A stretch of DNA of 64,000 nucleotides from Harmothoe impar (Eukaryota > Annelida > Polychaeta > Phyllodocida > Polynoidae), in the NCBI GenBank assembly GCA_947462335.1, contig OX381710.1, forward strand, positions 39,183,204-39,247,203. The letters are read 5' to 3'. Within the stretch, counting starts at the first letter, position 1, and every line of letters starts with the position of its first letter. The position numbers and the translations under genes were made by a program. This document shows positions 29,578-43,781 of this stretch, piece by piece. The notes under the pieces are model-generated. The model was not told the origin of the DNA. It saw nothing but the letters and a program-made list of their open reading frames with translations, and ran no database searches.

Positions 29578-29803
29578 CCGTAAAACCTCACGTATGAGCC
29601 TAACTCACGTATTTAATTATTAGCCGCCCTCAACTTTTAGCTGATTTTATAACCCGCGCAAGCGATCTAATTTTAGTGGCTTCAGTACTGTGCTAAAGCA
29701 GCAAAAACTCGCGTATACGCAGCACCCTGACTTTGTCCTGATCCTATAAGCCACATTGGCGATCTGACTTACATACTAGCCGCCTATAAGTGAGGTTTTA
29801 CGA
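29578..29803. mobile_element. TA-flanked MITE downstream of ALG5
   Basis: CCGTAAAACCTCAC is inverted as GTGAGGTTTTACG, with TA on both outer sides (29576-29577 and 29804-29805). AGCCGCC words occur near both ends. The size (226 bp) and TA target fit a mariner-related MITE. It falls in the ALG5 3' UTR if the 30006 polyadenylation signal is used. Confidence 0.65.
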
Positions 29804-30005
29804 TAGGTGAAAGTGTGTGTGAACTCACATAACAATAGACTCATGTCACTCAAACATTGTATTAAAGATGGTGTATCAACTAATACACTTCCCAAACTTT
29901 TTCCTTAAAAGGAATGCCATGGGTTCTAATATAACTTTAGCTGATAAACATTACTCAATATTTGCAAGATATTTGTCTATAAATATATGATTTGAGATAA
30001 TTAAC

Positions 30006-30011
30006 AATAAA
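30006..30011 (+). terminator. likely ALG5 polyadenylation signal
   Basis: AATAAA lies 580 bp after the ALG5 stop codon, in AT-rich sequence. It is the first canonical hexamer noted after the stop. Cleavage would follow about 15-30 bp later. Confidence 0.45.
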
Positions 30012-31755
30012 GCCTATTCACCTCACTGACTCAGTCACTCCCCCAGGTGAGTACAGGGAAAACTAGCCTGGTAGAGAAAGCACTGAGCCATGCAGTACCA
30101 CAGCATAGGGAGTTTTAGTGTCGACCTACAGCAAAAATGATTGCCCTACATGTGTTAATCTTATGGATTTAGACTCTGCCAATTGTTTTAAAATTTAGGG
30201 AGTATGTATAGGATAGGATATGCAACGGTAATATGGCATGATTAAAAAGTCACGAAATTTTAGCTGATACACCATCTTTAACGTATGGTAGGATGTTTTG
30301 GATTCTGTCTTTATCTAATAAACGTGCTGCTGGTTCTCAATGGGAATTACAAACTGCTTTTGAAGTAAATCACACTTTACTTAGTCATGGGGTTTCTACC
30401 AACATTATGGGTTCGTCTGTTACTCTTTGTAAAACACAGTTTTACACTGTATAAGTTGCCATTTATATGAAAGCTGTTGCTATTCGTGTACGGCTTAGAT
30501 CCCTGAGCTTATTTGGTGTAAGAAGTACTGAGTAGGGGCTCATTAATCTAGATGTGATAGCCCCTCTGGACGGTCGAAAAGATTTCCACTGTTCTCTGAT
30601 GTGTAGCAGTATGTAACAACCCTCGACATTGTTCTGACACTTTGCATCAAATACCATGTAGTAAATTAGAGATTATGACGTCACAGGGTGGCAAGGTTTT
30701 TTGATTGTGATCAGGTACTATGGACCAAGTGAATGGGTGATAATCAAATATTATTACATTTTCATATACATATGTATATAGCTTGCCGATATGTATGTAA
30801 CATTGTAAATAACTGCTATACTATAGTGTATAATAATTATTGTGTGGAAAGGTAGTGACGTTTGAAGGGAGAGCGAATGTAAATGTTTTCATTATAGGGC
30901 AGGGAGTTGTAAAGACGATCTCCATCTTGCCATGTCCAGGGGTATTTCATACATCACCTAGGATACAGATCTGGTTTATGAAAAATAGTTGATTATGTAA
31001 AACATCGAGATTTTGATCATTCTGACATTGTAGATGCTCTCAGTCTAGTGTGCCCAATTCGAATCAATATTCTGTAGTCCTAGATATCCCATGTTGTGTC
31101 TATTTTGCGACCGATCTCAGAATACTGATCTCAGGCCTGAGACCAGTTTTCTAAGAGGCAATTTTTTTCTCTTTGCACATTTTGATATATAATATCAGTT
31201 GCCAAATTATGAATTCACACAGATGTACAGCTGGTTCTTACTCCTCAAACATGTCTACATATTTACGAAGATTCGAGATTGGTTAAAATCAATTGCTCTT
31301 GTTTTGCAACTGCTCCAACGTGAGCGTGGCTGTGCGAGTCGATAGCATAATTTATTATGAATGTGTACAGGATGACTATTCTCAGTCACACTATTGTGTC
31401 TGTTTTGATCTGAGTATTCGTGGTGTTGATTCTGGACAAGAGAAAAATAAAAATGTATGATACAAATGTATTCTAAAAGTACTTTTTCACAATGATATTT
31501 TGATCTTTACCAACAATATATTTAACAGTGAAGAGCTGTTTTTGTTCTTGATCCCTATTCAATAGTGCAACCACTGTACCAGGGTTTAGATGGCATATAT
31601 CTCTTGAGTGCTACTCCTTTCATCGTTTACAAAAGGGAAAAATCGACAAGACAGAAACTCTTTAGTCTGAAGTCTGAAATCTTAAATGCGCTGTGAGTAG
31701 TTCAAATCAGAGCCATTGATCGTAGTCTCTTCTCACTTTCTGGGCACCTTCATCG

Positions 31756-31868
31756 TAGCGCCACCTGGTGGTTTTAAATTCAACTGCTAATTCTCACTTT
31801 GGAACTAGGGGGCGTTAGTATGCTGTTAAAAGTGGACGAATTCCTTCAGAGTCCGCGAGGTGGCTTCA
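31756..31868. promoter_or_regulatory. cluster of three CTCF-like motifs
   Basis: On the minus strand, CCACCAGGTGGCGCTA lies at 31756-31771. On the plus strand, GAACTAGGGGGCGTT is at about 31802-31816 and CCGCGAGGTGGCTTCAG at 31853-31868. All three fit the conserved animal CTCF core (CCNSNAGGNGGCGC type). The first faces the other two. They lie between two convergent genes, as an insulator might. Confidence 0.5.
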
Positions 31869-33320
31869 GCTCCAATAGAGGAGCGTACGTCACTCTGGAT
31901 CAGAACGGACTTGGACACTGGCCTTAGTAAATGTGAGTTAGTGACACTGTTTTCTACAGAGCCTACACGGCTGGTGTGTAGTGCAGTTCAGTGCCAGGGT
32001 AGTTGCTTCAATTAAGATTATGAGAATTGGGGTGTATATTAGAATCGATATTTGATATTTCATTTGATTACTGCCTATATTATATTGAGGTATTGTTGTC
32101 GAAACACCATCTTTTTAATCGAAACATATTTTAATACATGCCATGTCTATATGTTATCAATGTGTATGGGCATGTACATGTATGCATTTATTCATGAATG
32201 AATAATTGACTCAGGGTTACCCTGAGTCTTGTGCGACGGGTTACAGTGGCTCTCTCAGCCTAAAATTTAAAACAGCTGTCATTCCTTCAAAATTGGAGCT
32301 TTTTCTCTCAATTTTGTGTCATTAGATGCGTTACAATGTTGTCCTTCCTATGTAGTCGCGCTTTAATCCATTTTCAAAAGCTCCCCCCTGAAAAGCATGA
32401 TTTTAATTTTGTGTCTAAAATGGTGGTAATTTGCTTCAGCATAGAGCCCTATGGGAGCCTGTAGATAACCCTTAACATTGAACAGTTACATATTGAACGG
32501 GCTCAGTGCTATCTCTATGGGAGAGGGTTATCTGCAGTGACACTACAGGAGTGAGATGCTTTTTTTCAGACATTCTGACAGCTCTAACCTTAGGGTAATT
32601 GACAGGGGGTTACTTTGGGAATGGTCAATGCATGGTAATTTTGTATTGTGTGTGATATTGAACATGTCAGTTGGGGAGGGGGGCACTTGATGGGAGGGGG
32701 TCCTCATGCCCCCTGTTGATTTAAAAAAAAAGAATTCATGTCACCATATCAAATTTCTTTTTTGCCATGTTAAGACCTTAATAAGCATATAGGATGCTTA
32801 GGCTAATATAAAAATGTGAATAAGGGCTCAAGTACCCCCCCAAAAAAAAGTCAATGCACACATTTTTTTTGAGTATACCCTTTTTTGCGCTGCTAGCCTC
32901 ACTCGGTGTGACTTTCTCAGGGCACCTGCGTCATGCGACCTATAGGTTGTGAGGTGCAGGCCTGGAGGTAGTGTGTTGTCAGCTCCAGATATGTTATACT
33001 TGTGACGCACAATTCGGGTATGCTATCCGAAACGGTGCAGCCAGGATACAAGAGAAGTGTGTGAGTGAGACCAGGTTGAGACTGGGTATCCATGGCAAAG
33101 GGGAAATGTAAAACAAACATAGTAATTCCCCATACAAAATGATTGTATAGATTATCTTCCAAAGATAACAAAACAAAACAATAGTGCTTGTATGTATATT
33201 AGATAAATTTTATTGTGGGCCAGTTGTTGTTTTCCATAGGTTAGAACACATGTACTTTGTGGAGCTATGCGAATAAACGGGATCGGTACTTGTACTGTCT
33301 CAAATCCAAAAAAAAATTCT

Positions 33321-33392
33321 GCCACAGCTTTAGCTACAGTGTCTGCCACAGCTATTACCACAGCTTCTGCCACAGCTTTTACCACAGATTTT
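33321..33392. repeat. 24-bp repeat, three copies
   Basis: Units begin GCCACAGCT and alternate TTAG/ATTA/TTTA with CTACAG or CCACAG. They are imperfect. A long frame crosses this region only because of the repeats. Confidence 0.6.
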
Positions 33393-33529
33393 AGCTGGGT
33401 GAGACGTTTTTCATCAGACCAAAATAGCTTAGGAACAGATATGTGGACAAAGCTTGTGTATAGTAGGGTCTGTGTGTGGTGGTGTACAGGGGTAGGGGCA
33501 GGGGTAGGGGTATGCATGCACATTACACA

Positions 33530-33715
33530 ATGCACACTACACATGCATCCTACACCTGTACACTACACATGCACACTACACATGTACACTACACATGCAC
33601 ACTATGCATGCACACTACACCTGTACACTACGCATGCACACTACACATGTACACTACAAGTGCACATTCCACATGCACACTATGCCCACACACTTCTCAT
33701 GCATACTACAGGCAA
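33530..33715. repeat. short-unit minisatellite (ACACTACACATGCAC type)
   Basis: Repeats of about 15 bp alternate CATGCACACTACAC with CATGTACACTACAC or CTGTACACTACAC. The sequence alternates purine and pyrimidine over long runs, which favours Z-DNA-like or slippage-prone structure. Confidence 0.85.
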
Positions 33716-35269
33716 CCACCCTTTTGTGATTAGGATCACACGCTCGATTTTTCATGTGTGCAAAATATATGTATATAAGAAATAAGAGAAAGGAATGCGG
33801 TATAAATTATTTATTTGTGAAGACATAATGAGAGGTACATAAAATATGAACGGACTTTCACCCAACCTCGCATGCACAGAACATAGACCTACCACGGGAA
33901 GAAACAACTTCAATGTGGATAAAACAGGATCTTTCACTTGGAAAACCAGCGTCTCTCAGTATGAAAAGATATATAAAACCATGGTAACTCAAATGTATTG
34001 CTTTAGGCCAACCAGGGCCGTAGATATCTCTCGAGATATGTTAACACTTGTTCTACTCACTAGTTCTGACAAGGAAAACATGAATATGTACGTGTTATAT
34101 CTGAATATGTTCTGAAAATGTAACTTATAAAAGAGCACCCAATGGAGACGCTATACTTATGAGTATTATTTTACTGTAAATAATGAGTACCTTTGGTTTG
34201 TGTTATATCACCTAAAATAGACTATATTTATTATTCAAATTGTTGATGAGCTTTAACCAGAAGTCTATATAACTCAGCTGCCTGTATTGAACGACTTGCA
34301 CTACATAAGAACATAACCTTATATATAGGATATACTTGGAAAGGGTCGCACGCTGGGAGAACGTCGTTACATGTTGACTCACAAAGATGGAGCAATAATG
34401 CATCCACAACTATTAACGACTAATGTTGATATAAAACAGCTGGGACCTACCTCAGAGAACTGAACTTTTGAAGAATTCTCAAACATATAGTATCATAATA
34501 CTATCTCAGTAAAAAATATTAGTAATATATTTATTAAAACATAAATATAATTTCCTTTTCTCTGTAGCTGATATAAATGAGATGAGGTAGCGTTAGTGTG
34601 CATTCTGGTAATACTTCCTTATTGCATGACTTTTTTTTGTCGATGTGTTGTACAAAATGAGAATTTTCTTTGACTGCAGACATGAGATATGTCTTGTAGG
34701 ATATGCTGGGATATGTAGCTGTTGAACTGTGAATGGTATTGAACGTCATATGTGTGCCTAATGCAGAGATGATATAAAACCCAACATCCAACATTCACAT
34801 GGTATGAGGGTGAAAATCTAACCCGCAGTAGTTGGTCCAACAAATAAGGGTATATACACAGACCTACCCACCCCCTCATGGTATCTTGAACCCCCAACAT
34901 TTATTTACCTGTGGCAGTAAATATCCAGTCCATGTAGGAAGATAGGCCTATACTTTGTGATTTCATTTATATACAACACTCCTCAAGTAAAAAGATAGAT
35001 ACCTGAATATACACGGTATATACATAGAGTATGTACCATATACCTGCAGCAGGGGCCTGCTGATTTATGTACATATATATAACAGTCAGCGTCAGAGAGC
35101 TGAGCTCCACTGTCCTCGGGCCAGATTCTAAAGAGAATAAGGCACTAGATTTGATACAGTTTGTGTGGGTGTCATGTACATGTCGCGCACTCCCCTACAT
35201 CCAGACGTGCCACCTCTGTCCTAGGGTACAACAGCCTGTCCAGACAGTGCTGTTCGACAAAGGCGGTTA

Positions 35270-35463
35270 GCGCAGGTTGCTGCCCACCGGGCGGTTGGAG
35301 CAGGTTGCTGCCCACTGGGTGGTTGGAGCAGGTTGCTGCCCACCATGCGGTTGGAGCAGGTTGCTGCCCACCGGGCGGTTAGCGCAGGTTGCAGTCCACC
35401 GGGCCGTTAGCGCAGGTTGCAGTCCACCGGGCCGTTGGAGCAGGTTGCTGCCCACTGGGCGGT
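35270..35463. repeat. 28-bp GC-rich minisatellite
   Basis: About seven copies of a unit containing GCAGGTTGCTGCCCACCGGG then CGGTTGGA occur at a 28-bp period, with variants TTAGC for TTGGA and AGTCC for TGCCC. It is much more GC-rich than its surroundings. It lies about 200 bp beyond the ARHGAP6-like stop codon and may be in its 3' UTR. Confidence 0.88.
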
Positions 35464-35662
35464 AGCACGGAGCGCTGTGGCGCAGTAGCCGATATGGATT
35501 AACGCTGTATTCTGGTAGTGCAGCAAGACAGTGCAGACAGGAGCAGGCACTGCCTTCTCCTCACATTACACTACTCACTGCCCAAGTGAACAATAGTACT
35601 CTGGTACTATCATAAGCAATACATCACACATGTCCCAGCATTGTCAGTGGTATGGCCCTTTG

Positions 35663-38600
35663 CTATACTAGAGTTTCCTGCTCTTGGTCACCACGCTCTT
35701 TAGCAAGCATCTCCCATCGTTTCCACCGCTCTTTTTGCCAGTCTGTATTTCTATGCGAGGAGTGTCTGTCTTCACTTAATGTGGACTGTCGTGATGAGGT
35801 GACACGTAGTCCCAGTCCGAGCGGTCGTTGCCTCGAGGACGTTCTCGCCTCGAGACTAGACAAATGTTCATTGCCGGTGCCGCTTTGAGGTGTCCGCGGC
35901 GAGGCGGGTGGAGTGTCCATAGCCCACATATGGTGGGGAGCATCCGGAGTGATGGGACTGTTAGTCGTTGAGCGTGAGGTGCTCTGGTAATAGCTGCTCA
36001 ACGAGGAACTAGAGTCTGAGTCCCTGTCTCGTTTGAGACCCATGTATCCACAAGGTACTGTCAATGTGTGAGAGGAGGCAGCGGTGGGTGCCGATGTCGA
36101 TGATGGAATGGTGGCATTAAGCGACAAGTGACGCGCATTGAAGCGCACCGGCCGAGGGGTGATGAGCGAATTAGTGCTTGACGCCCTTTCTCGCGGACTA
36201 TCCGGGAGTATCCGTATGCGAAGATCTGGTGTGGCAGACTTCATTGCCTTGGGACTCGGAGAAATCCTTGGAGACATAGGACTGGGACTCCGACTGTCTG
36301 GACGATACCACCCTTGCTCTGGAGAGCTGATTCGAAACTGTGGAATTTTCAGCATGTCCAGTTGGGGTGGGGGTTCAGCACGATGCGATCTGCTCAAAGA
36401 GCGACTCGTGCGAGTTCTCAGGTCATGTGACCCTGTGCTATTGTTGGCTGAGGCATTGTCTCCCTTAGCGGGAGATCCATCCACCACGGTGCGAGACCGT
36501 CCTGTGTCGTTCTCACTAGGGTAGCTCGGTAACGAAGAGTTGTCGTTCTCCTCGTAGAAACTACTCGACGTCTCTGGATCCGCATCAACGCTGTAAATAC
36601 GCAGTTAGAACCATGCTTAGCTCAGGGGAATTTTAAGATCACTTGCTCCAAATACAGAGATCCATTGTACAAATCGCAGTCTTGCTACTATCAATAATAT
36701 TTTATATTGAAATACTAAAAGGCGATAATCATGATCACTCTTGATTTATAAATCAGAGGAATCGACAATTGGTATAACCAAAGATTTCCAGCCAGATCTT
36801 AGCATACAAAGTAAAGGACCAACTAATTTATAGATTTGATTCTATTGTAGTCCCATGTAAATGAGGTAGCAGACTACTTACCCACTGAGTGCACATTTCC
36901 TCCTTAGAATATAATCTGCTGACTCCGGGTTTGTCTCCATCAATAACCGAATCACCTCATCGTGTAGTTCAGCAGGGACCTGGAATAAAGCACAGTCATG
37001 TTGATAAATCATCTTCAGCGTAATGTGTATCATAATCTAATATCGATATACTTACGGGTCCTACTGTTAGTGTCAAAGAAGAAAATTTACATGAGCGACA
37101 GGTAAAGGAAGTATCACAACAGCGAGCCTATAGATGGGGGGTTCCCCTGTCGGTTTCAAGAAATGCCCATGTCATATATCATATTCACTAAGCCCACAAA
37201 ATACCATGTCTCCTGTAGAGTTTAAGGGTCTAGGCCCACACCAGTGAATTTACGATTGTCGCCCAGATGTCCTTGGGACATCCTGCAAGTTTCACAAAAT
37301 ATAGGTCATTTAAAGTACAAGTATCCTCGACATTGCATACCTCAAAGAGACGGGCGTGATGATCTATCATCTCCTGGACTACGGCTATGATGTCGTGCCG
37401 TTCCTCGGCGTGCTCGGCCGTTGTCACCTCAAACTCGCCTCCTTTGGCCTTGTGCATGATATTGGGGCCAAATAAGGTGGCAAGGTTGTGGGAATCCATC
37501 TTGTTCCCCTGTACCTAAAAGGTATAGAAGGATTTAATCAATTGATGTCGAGTATTGACTGGACTGAGTTAATGATGGCTTCAGGAACAATTTGGACCCT
37601 CTTTTAATATGGCTAAAAAATGAGAGTGCGGCCAAAATATGTGGCCACATGTAGTTCGGGGCGTGGCCACATAAGCTGCTACAGTAAAATTTCGTAATAA
37701 GGAGAGTTTTGGAACTAGACAAATTTACTCCTTATTCACAAGCAATGTTCTTTATAACCAATACCCGGTACTAACGATGTATATAGGATAAAGAATCAGG
37801 ACCATAAAGATGGACTATAGCAGGAATGATAACAATAATTTCATTGTACCAGTCCTCCTTATAACGAGATCCCACTGTACATATTAATGTAGGGTTTCAG
37901 GGTGAATATTAATTACAGATTAATTTAAGCAGCAGTCTTACCTGGTTGCCGTCGGCATCCACAGTGTCGTAGGAATGGCGCACGACTAGCGCCAGGAAGG
38001 TAAGTAGCGCCCATAAGGTGTCCCTGTTGACGGCCGGGAGTAGCGCCACCAGCAAGGACAGAGCAGCCACCCGCCGCCGCTCATCTTGAATTTCTGTACA
38101 GAACAAGATAAAAATGTTAATTTATAAAGTCATACCTACATGTGTTTATCATTATGAATTTCTAGACAGGCAGCATTTTGACGAGAGTGACTAGGGCTGC
38201 TCTCCCAATAATGAATTCCCCTATACAGTATGATATGAACTTCTTTTTTTTAATTAAGCAAAAAAAAAGAGCAAATAGCCCCTTCCCCCACAAATAAAAT
38301 CCTCATGCCTTATCAGTAGTTTTAAGGTTGCCTTGGTAGGATCTGATTGAGAAGGAATCTTATGCTAATATTCTTAAACATTCATCACATCATGACCAAC
38401 ACAGGAAAAACTGACCCCTTTTATATAATAATAGACTAATTTAAGTATTGTTGATTTTCTTTTTCCCGTGATCTCGTGTGTTCTACTTACTGCGGGTAGC
38501 TAGGAATGCATTGTAGAGGTCTCTGGTGAGGAGAGGGTCAGGCAAGTCGCGGAAGAAAAACTTGAGAAGTGCCCCCACGTCGTGTGGGTTGTGGTCCTCC

Positions 38601-39929
38601 GTTAACTTGACATCCCGCCCACAGTCAAACTCATCCCGTAACTAATCAGGGGAGAAAGACAATATTATTAATCTATCACTGCCCATTTAATAGCTTCATG
38701 CCAGCAGTTTTTACAATTATTATGCCAAAAGAGTATGGACATGCCGTACCTATATTTTTTTATAGTTTAATATGGAGCAATACTAAGATTGTGATGGTAT
38801 ATTGCGCGAAATTTGTCTTACTACATGTATTTGTGTAATGAAGTTACTGCAATAGTCTTACCTGTTTTATCCGTTTCTTTGAGCTCCCTATCCGGAAAAT
38901 CCCTAATATATTTAGACCTGAAAGAGAGTATTTGTTCAACTGTTACTGAATATTCATATAATTAAATGGGACTTTTACCTCAAATGACCTGTATGTATGC
39001 ATACATTCTCAGCAATAAATTTATACATATTTCAAACGTGACAGGAAAGACACTAAAACGCTTTATCATAGGACATCAATATATACAGTTTTAATTATTA
39101 CCTAATTGAAGTGAAAACATTTTCTTGAAAGGATGTATGTTTTCTAGACAGGATATTCCTCAGAGCCACATGTTTCTCATCCACCGCAAGAGTGAGTAAC
39201 CTATTAAAAATGACCTATCTAACTTATTAAAAATGACCTGTCTATCAGTGCCATTAACATTATACATACCATAAGTCTCCAGGTGCTTACTGCACACGTT
39301 CACCAGGTAGGGTACCACAGGGGTGTGAGGGGCTAGTGACTCCCGCTGTTCCCGCCAGGAGGACTCTAGTTTGGCCGAGGAGGACAGGGACAGGGCGTCT
39401 ATGAGGTTGGATCCCTGTAGGGACCCTTGTGTGGATCCCGCACCTCCTGTACTCCGACTGTCTGTCTCTGATAACGAGTCTGAACTCATGGCCCCCGTCT
39501 GTTTAGAATGTAAATCAGGTGAGAGTCAGTATGATGTCTGTGGGGGATGTATTAGATTTACAGTAGTTCGAATTTTCTTGTATCATACCATGGAAGTATT
39601 GCAGATGTATTGTTTAGGTTAGTTTTTAATGGGTTTAGACAAATAATATATTCGGTTATTAGGTAATTAATGAGGATAATCTACTTTCTTTCGTGTTGAT
39701 GAGGTTATTTCCTAAACATATCCTTTACATGTACTTATATTTATACCATGGTATACTCAAGTTTAGAAAGTTTAAAATCTATTCAAATTATATTGAGATA
39801 GCCCAATAGTGTCAACAATCTTGCCTGCATGAAAACCCATGCTACACACGAACCGATTATCTGGTATGCTATAATATGTTTCACAAACACCATAGGTATA
39901 TATTCATGGTAGGCAATATAACAGAGGAT

Positions 39930-40010
<81 letters not shown>

Positions 40011-43000
40011 CACACACACTGCACGTCAGTAAGCCACAACACAAACAGCACACACTTCACATCGACACTTCACATTGAGCTAAAGGGCCTAATACATTGT
40101 ACATTATATATGAATCTATCATGATTCTATGCCTCACATATACACACGAGGACAGTCTACACGTTAAACCAGTACTAGTGGCCGCATAATCTCCTTTGGA
40201 TTGTTCAGATAAAGCCCATTTCATGCACTGACTACATTGTTACGATCACCAAACAGTGAAAGGGGATTTTGGGTTTTCCCAAACCAGAAAACTATAGTTA
40301 TACAGTCTCTATTTTGGCAGGCTCCCAACATTGATTACGATTTACCAATGACCACTAGTATAATATGGAAAGCTCTTTAAACTTATTGGTGTAACATTAG
40401 CTAATGATCACTTAGTATGTCCAGGGGTCCTGGGTTAAATCCCCAATGGTTATAAAACTGGACAATATAATTACCATAACAGACCGGCCACAGAAGTTTG
40501 GCTTCCGATCTATCGCCATTTGTGACTGTCTTTGTGAGCGATAATTAAATTGGCTCCAAAGTGCCCGAAAGTATACCTTATCATAATCAAGGCCCATCAT
40601 CCCGGTGACACATAATTCATTTAGGGCTCTTGAGAAAGGCACGTACATTTATAAAAAGTATGTCCATGGTTGCTATAGGTTAATTCTCATAAGCGATGTC
40701 TACCATGTGTGGATCAACAAGGGAAAAGGGACCTCCACGGGGGATTTTTAGTACCAACTTTGGCCACCAGGAGGCTCCATATAGTCAAAAAGGACCAAGA
40801 TATAGCAAAAACTTATCTATACTACTTTTTTATGTAGAATATGATAAGCCACGTTAGAAGATTCCATTTTTGGTGAAAACATTCCATATTTGGAATGGAA
40901 AAGAACGTTTTTGGGCCTAAATTGGTGTTTTTGCACATGTTGGTTGCCATGGAAACATGATTTTCATTCTAAATCGAAAATTTTAAAAAATTGAATGAAA
41001 GAAGGCCCCAAAACGATTTCTATGCTAAAAACAAAATGTAAATACCATTTTTAGATCAAAAGCTGTGACCAATTGTTTGAGAAAGTTTGGATATTTGGTA
41101 ATTAGCATAATTATGCTAATTAGATAGGAATATCTCTAAAACAAAGGAAGATAGAGCTTATTGGCATTTAAGATTGGACAGTGACCACACATATTCAGAG
41201 AGCCAGTACTCAAAAACTAGAAGTGGTACCTGCTTATAAAAGATATCACTGGAAAGCTGATGACATCAATTTTATTATTGAGTTTTTACCTTGGAGGACC
41301 CTTTTCCCTCGACTGTCCACATGTGTAAGAATTGTGTGAACCGGTTTCTGGGTATTTCGCTGAGTTGAAGTATGTTATAATTCTCCTCTTATCCATCTCA
41401 TACACCTGTTAGTCACAATTCATAAGAACATGACTTCAAGATGCCGACCGCATTCTTTGAAGACTCTGCACCCCACCTCTTTGTTTTTATAAGGAGGACA
41501 GTGTGCTAGAGCATTGAGGACTCTATATTGGGATCGGTATTTGGGCCATTCCTACATCATTCCTATGCAAACATATGGGTATGATGCAATGACATTTGTA
41601 TATGGTACACCCCTGAGTTATCCCATCACAGGTAGATTAATCTTTTCTAGATGCATCCACCCAGGGCCAGCTAATTGTATATATACCCCTCCGTGAACCA
41701 GGCAATTAATGGCACTTAAGGGAAATAGTTGGCATGCTTGAAGAGGAGCCATCTAGGAGAGGATTCCAGGAATTTCTAGGCATCAAAAGCAAGCAGGTCA
41801 CCCCGCTGAGCCAGCCCAGGCTTCTGGTGTTAATCTATAGCACTGACTGTGAGCTGCTCAGTAGGGAATACCATGTGTCACTCCATCTGAGGCTGTGCAA
41901 TGAGCAGCTCATTGATATAGGTATCAACTCAGGCATATTTCACTCATGGAGAATGTGTGTCAGTCCATCGTGAGTCCTTTTTTTAAATTTTTTTATATTG
42001 GTCATTTGTCACTGTTGGTGGCAATGGATGGGTCAATCATTAGTCATTAAACCATATTGATTTAGTTGGATTCAAGGAATTGGGAATACGGAGTCCGGAA
42101 TCCTGATACAGGAGGAATTTCGGTTAATAAAATGTAGCCCCCTCTCCTCCAGAACTCTCTCTTTGATGTGGACTTCTTGGAAAGTTGTATCCATCACAGG
42201 TATCCCTCTCCAAAGCTGACCCATAAGTTACTACATTATTTCATTGTAGCTATTCCTACATCTTGTATAGGGAGTATCGGGTAGATGGGGCGTGTGTCAG
42301 TTATAAATATGCCACTTTTCTGCTATTTTATCTAGCTTGATAAATCGAGATGGTGACCATTAAAATAGTGATGATTACCACCCCTTCCCCATGCCTAAAC
42401 AAAACACACATTCTTTAGTGACGAATGAGGGAGAGGGAGATTCCACGGTAGCGTCCTGTATGAATTCTAGGAACGACAGTTTCTTTCCCCTTCTCCCCCT
42501 CTCTGTCTTTATGTCTGAGTATGTGTATGTTTGCAGGGTTTGTTTTTAAACACAAGCCATCCCTGAAACTCGCCAGGCATGCGGGGATTGTCCAAACACA
42601 AGCAGTGCAGATGAGCAGCTCAGGGGGCAATTTCTGAAGCTGGTATGCAGGGCAGCAAGGCCTTGGGGGAGGGCAGCAGCTCACTGCACTGGGGGATGGG
42701 GGGACTACTTTGAGTGGCTCACATGACGTACAGGTTGGTGAAAGGACCTGAGCAGTTCGAGGCTGCTGGAGACGGACAGAGACACCAGAGACTGCTGACA
42801 CGACAACTGGGAGGAGCGACTCACCGAGCTACTCGACGACTTCCTGTAAAGACACAAAGGGAGGTACACCATTAGAATACAATCGATATCGCCATTTGGA
42901 GGTTTATAACAATGCAACTAATCAAAAATGTAATGTGCTTTGTAGGATATATAGATGGTGCAAATATATCTTCTTTTTTTTAATAGATTATTTCATAGAT

Positions 43001-43707
43001 TATTTAATGGAGTATGTTCTAATTATGGGTTAACCCGGTGAGCTTAGACATGTGTGCATTCAATGCAGCCTTCTCATATATCATCCAGAATGGATACTTA
43101 ATATTAAAAAAAACTTGTTAGTAAATGTAGAAATTAAATGAGGTGTGTACTATGAGCTAGTTACTAACGAAATGTAGGTTTACGATCAAAATAGTCAGAC
43201 ATTTAAAAAAAAGTTATTTAAAGAGAACTAGAATTGTTGCAGTGTTAGAGTATCTTAGATTTCTAGTGCAGACCCACTTCGAAGCACTTTTTCTAAAGTT
43301 TCTGTCTAACTTTTTCTAAACCGTCTAAAATCAGATGTCTGACTTATCTGTGAAGAAGTAACCCAATACCTATGAACACACAAAGTTACTCAGGCATTCT
43401 TTTTCAGGAAGCTTTTAGTTTATCCCAAGTTCCCTTTCCCTCCCATCTCCTTTACCTCCAACATGTTGAGTAGTTAAAACTTACCGTGTGTGTCTCTGCG
43501 TCAGATCGAGGCTTTCCCGTCGTTCTCTTAGCGACGACGGCTTCCGGCGTCTCAGCTCAAGGTCGTTGGCGGTGACCTTGGCCAGGGGTATCCCAAACAC
43601 CCATCCTGATGAGGAGTCTGTTGGCAGAAGACAAGAGGCGTTAATGCACAGAGACCACCCACAGACATGGTACACACAACAAGGGGATAACAAGGGCGCA
43701 CTATATG

Positions 43708-43781
<74 letters not shown>

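Larger units (their letters stand above)
30012..35662. other. intergenic between convergent ALG5 and ARHGAP6-like genes
   Basis: No supported protein-coding exon is seen. The stretch includes a CTCF-like cluster (31756-31868), three short-unit tandem arrays (33321-33392, 33530-33715, 35270-35463) and the 3' UTR of the ARHGAP6-like gene at its right side, whose end I cannot place. Confidence 0.5.

Noticed and set aside
33267..33785. 172-codon frame of Thr/His/Cys-rich repeats
   Set aside because: It spans 24-bp and 15-bp minisatellites with no domain; an artefact of repeats.
39876..40124. Tyr/Ile repeat ORFs over (TA)n runs, also at 43.5-43.9 kb
   Set aside because: Translation of dinucleotide microsatellites; not genes.
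42415..42801. 128-codon minus frame overlapping an ARHGAP6-like exon
   Set aside because: It is in the wrong register relative to exon 42723-42843, which is fixed by the phases of its neighbours.
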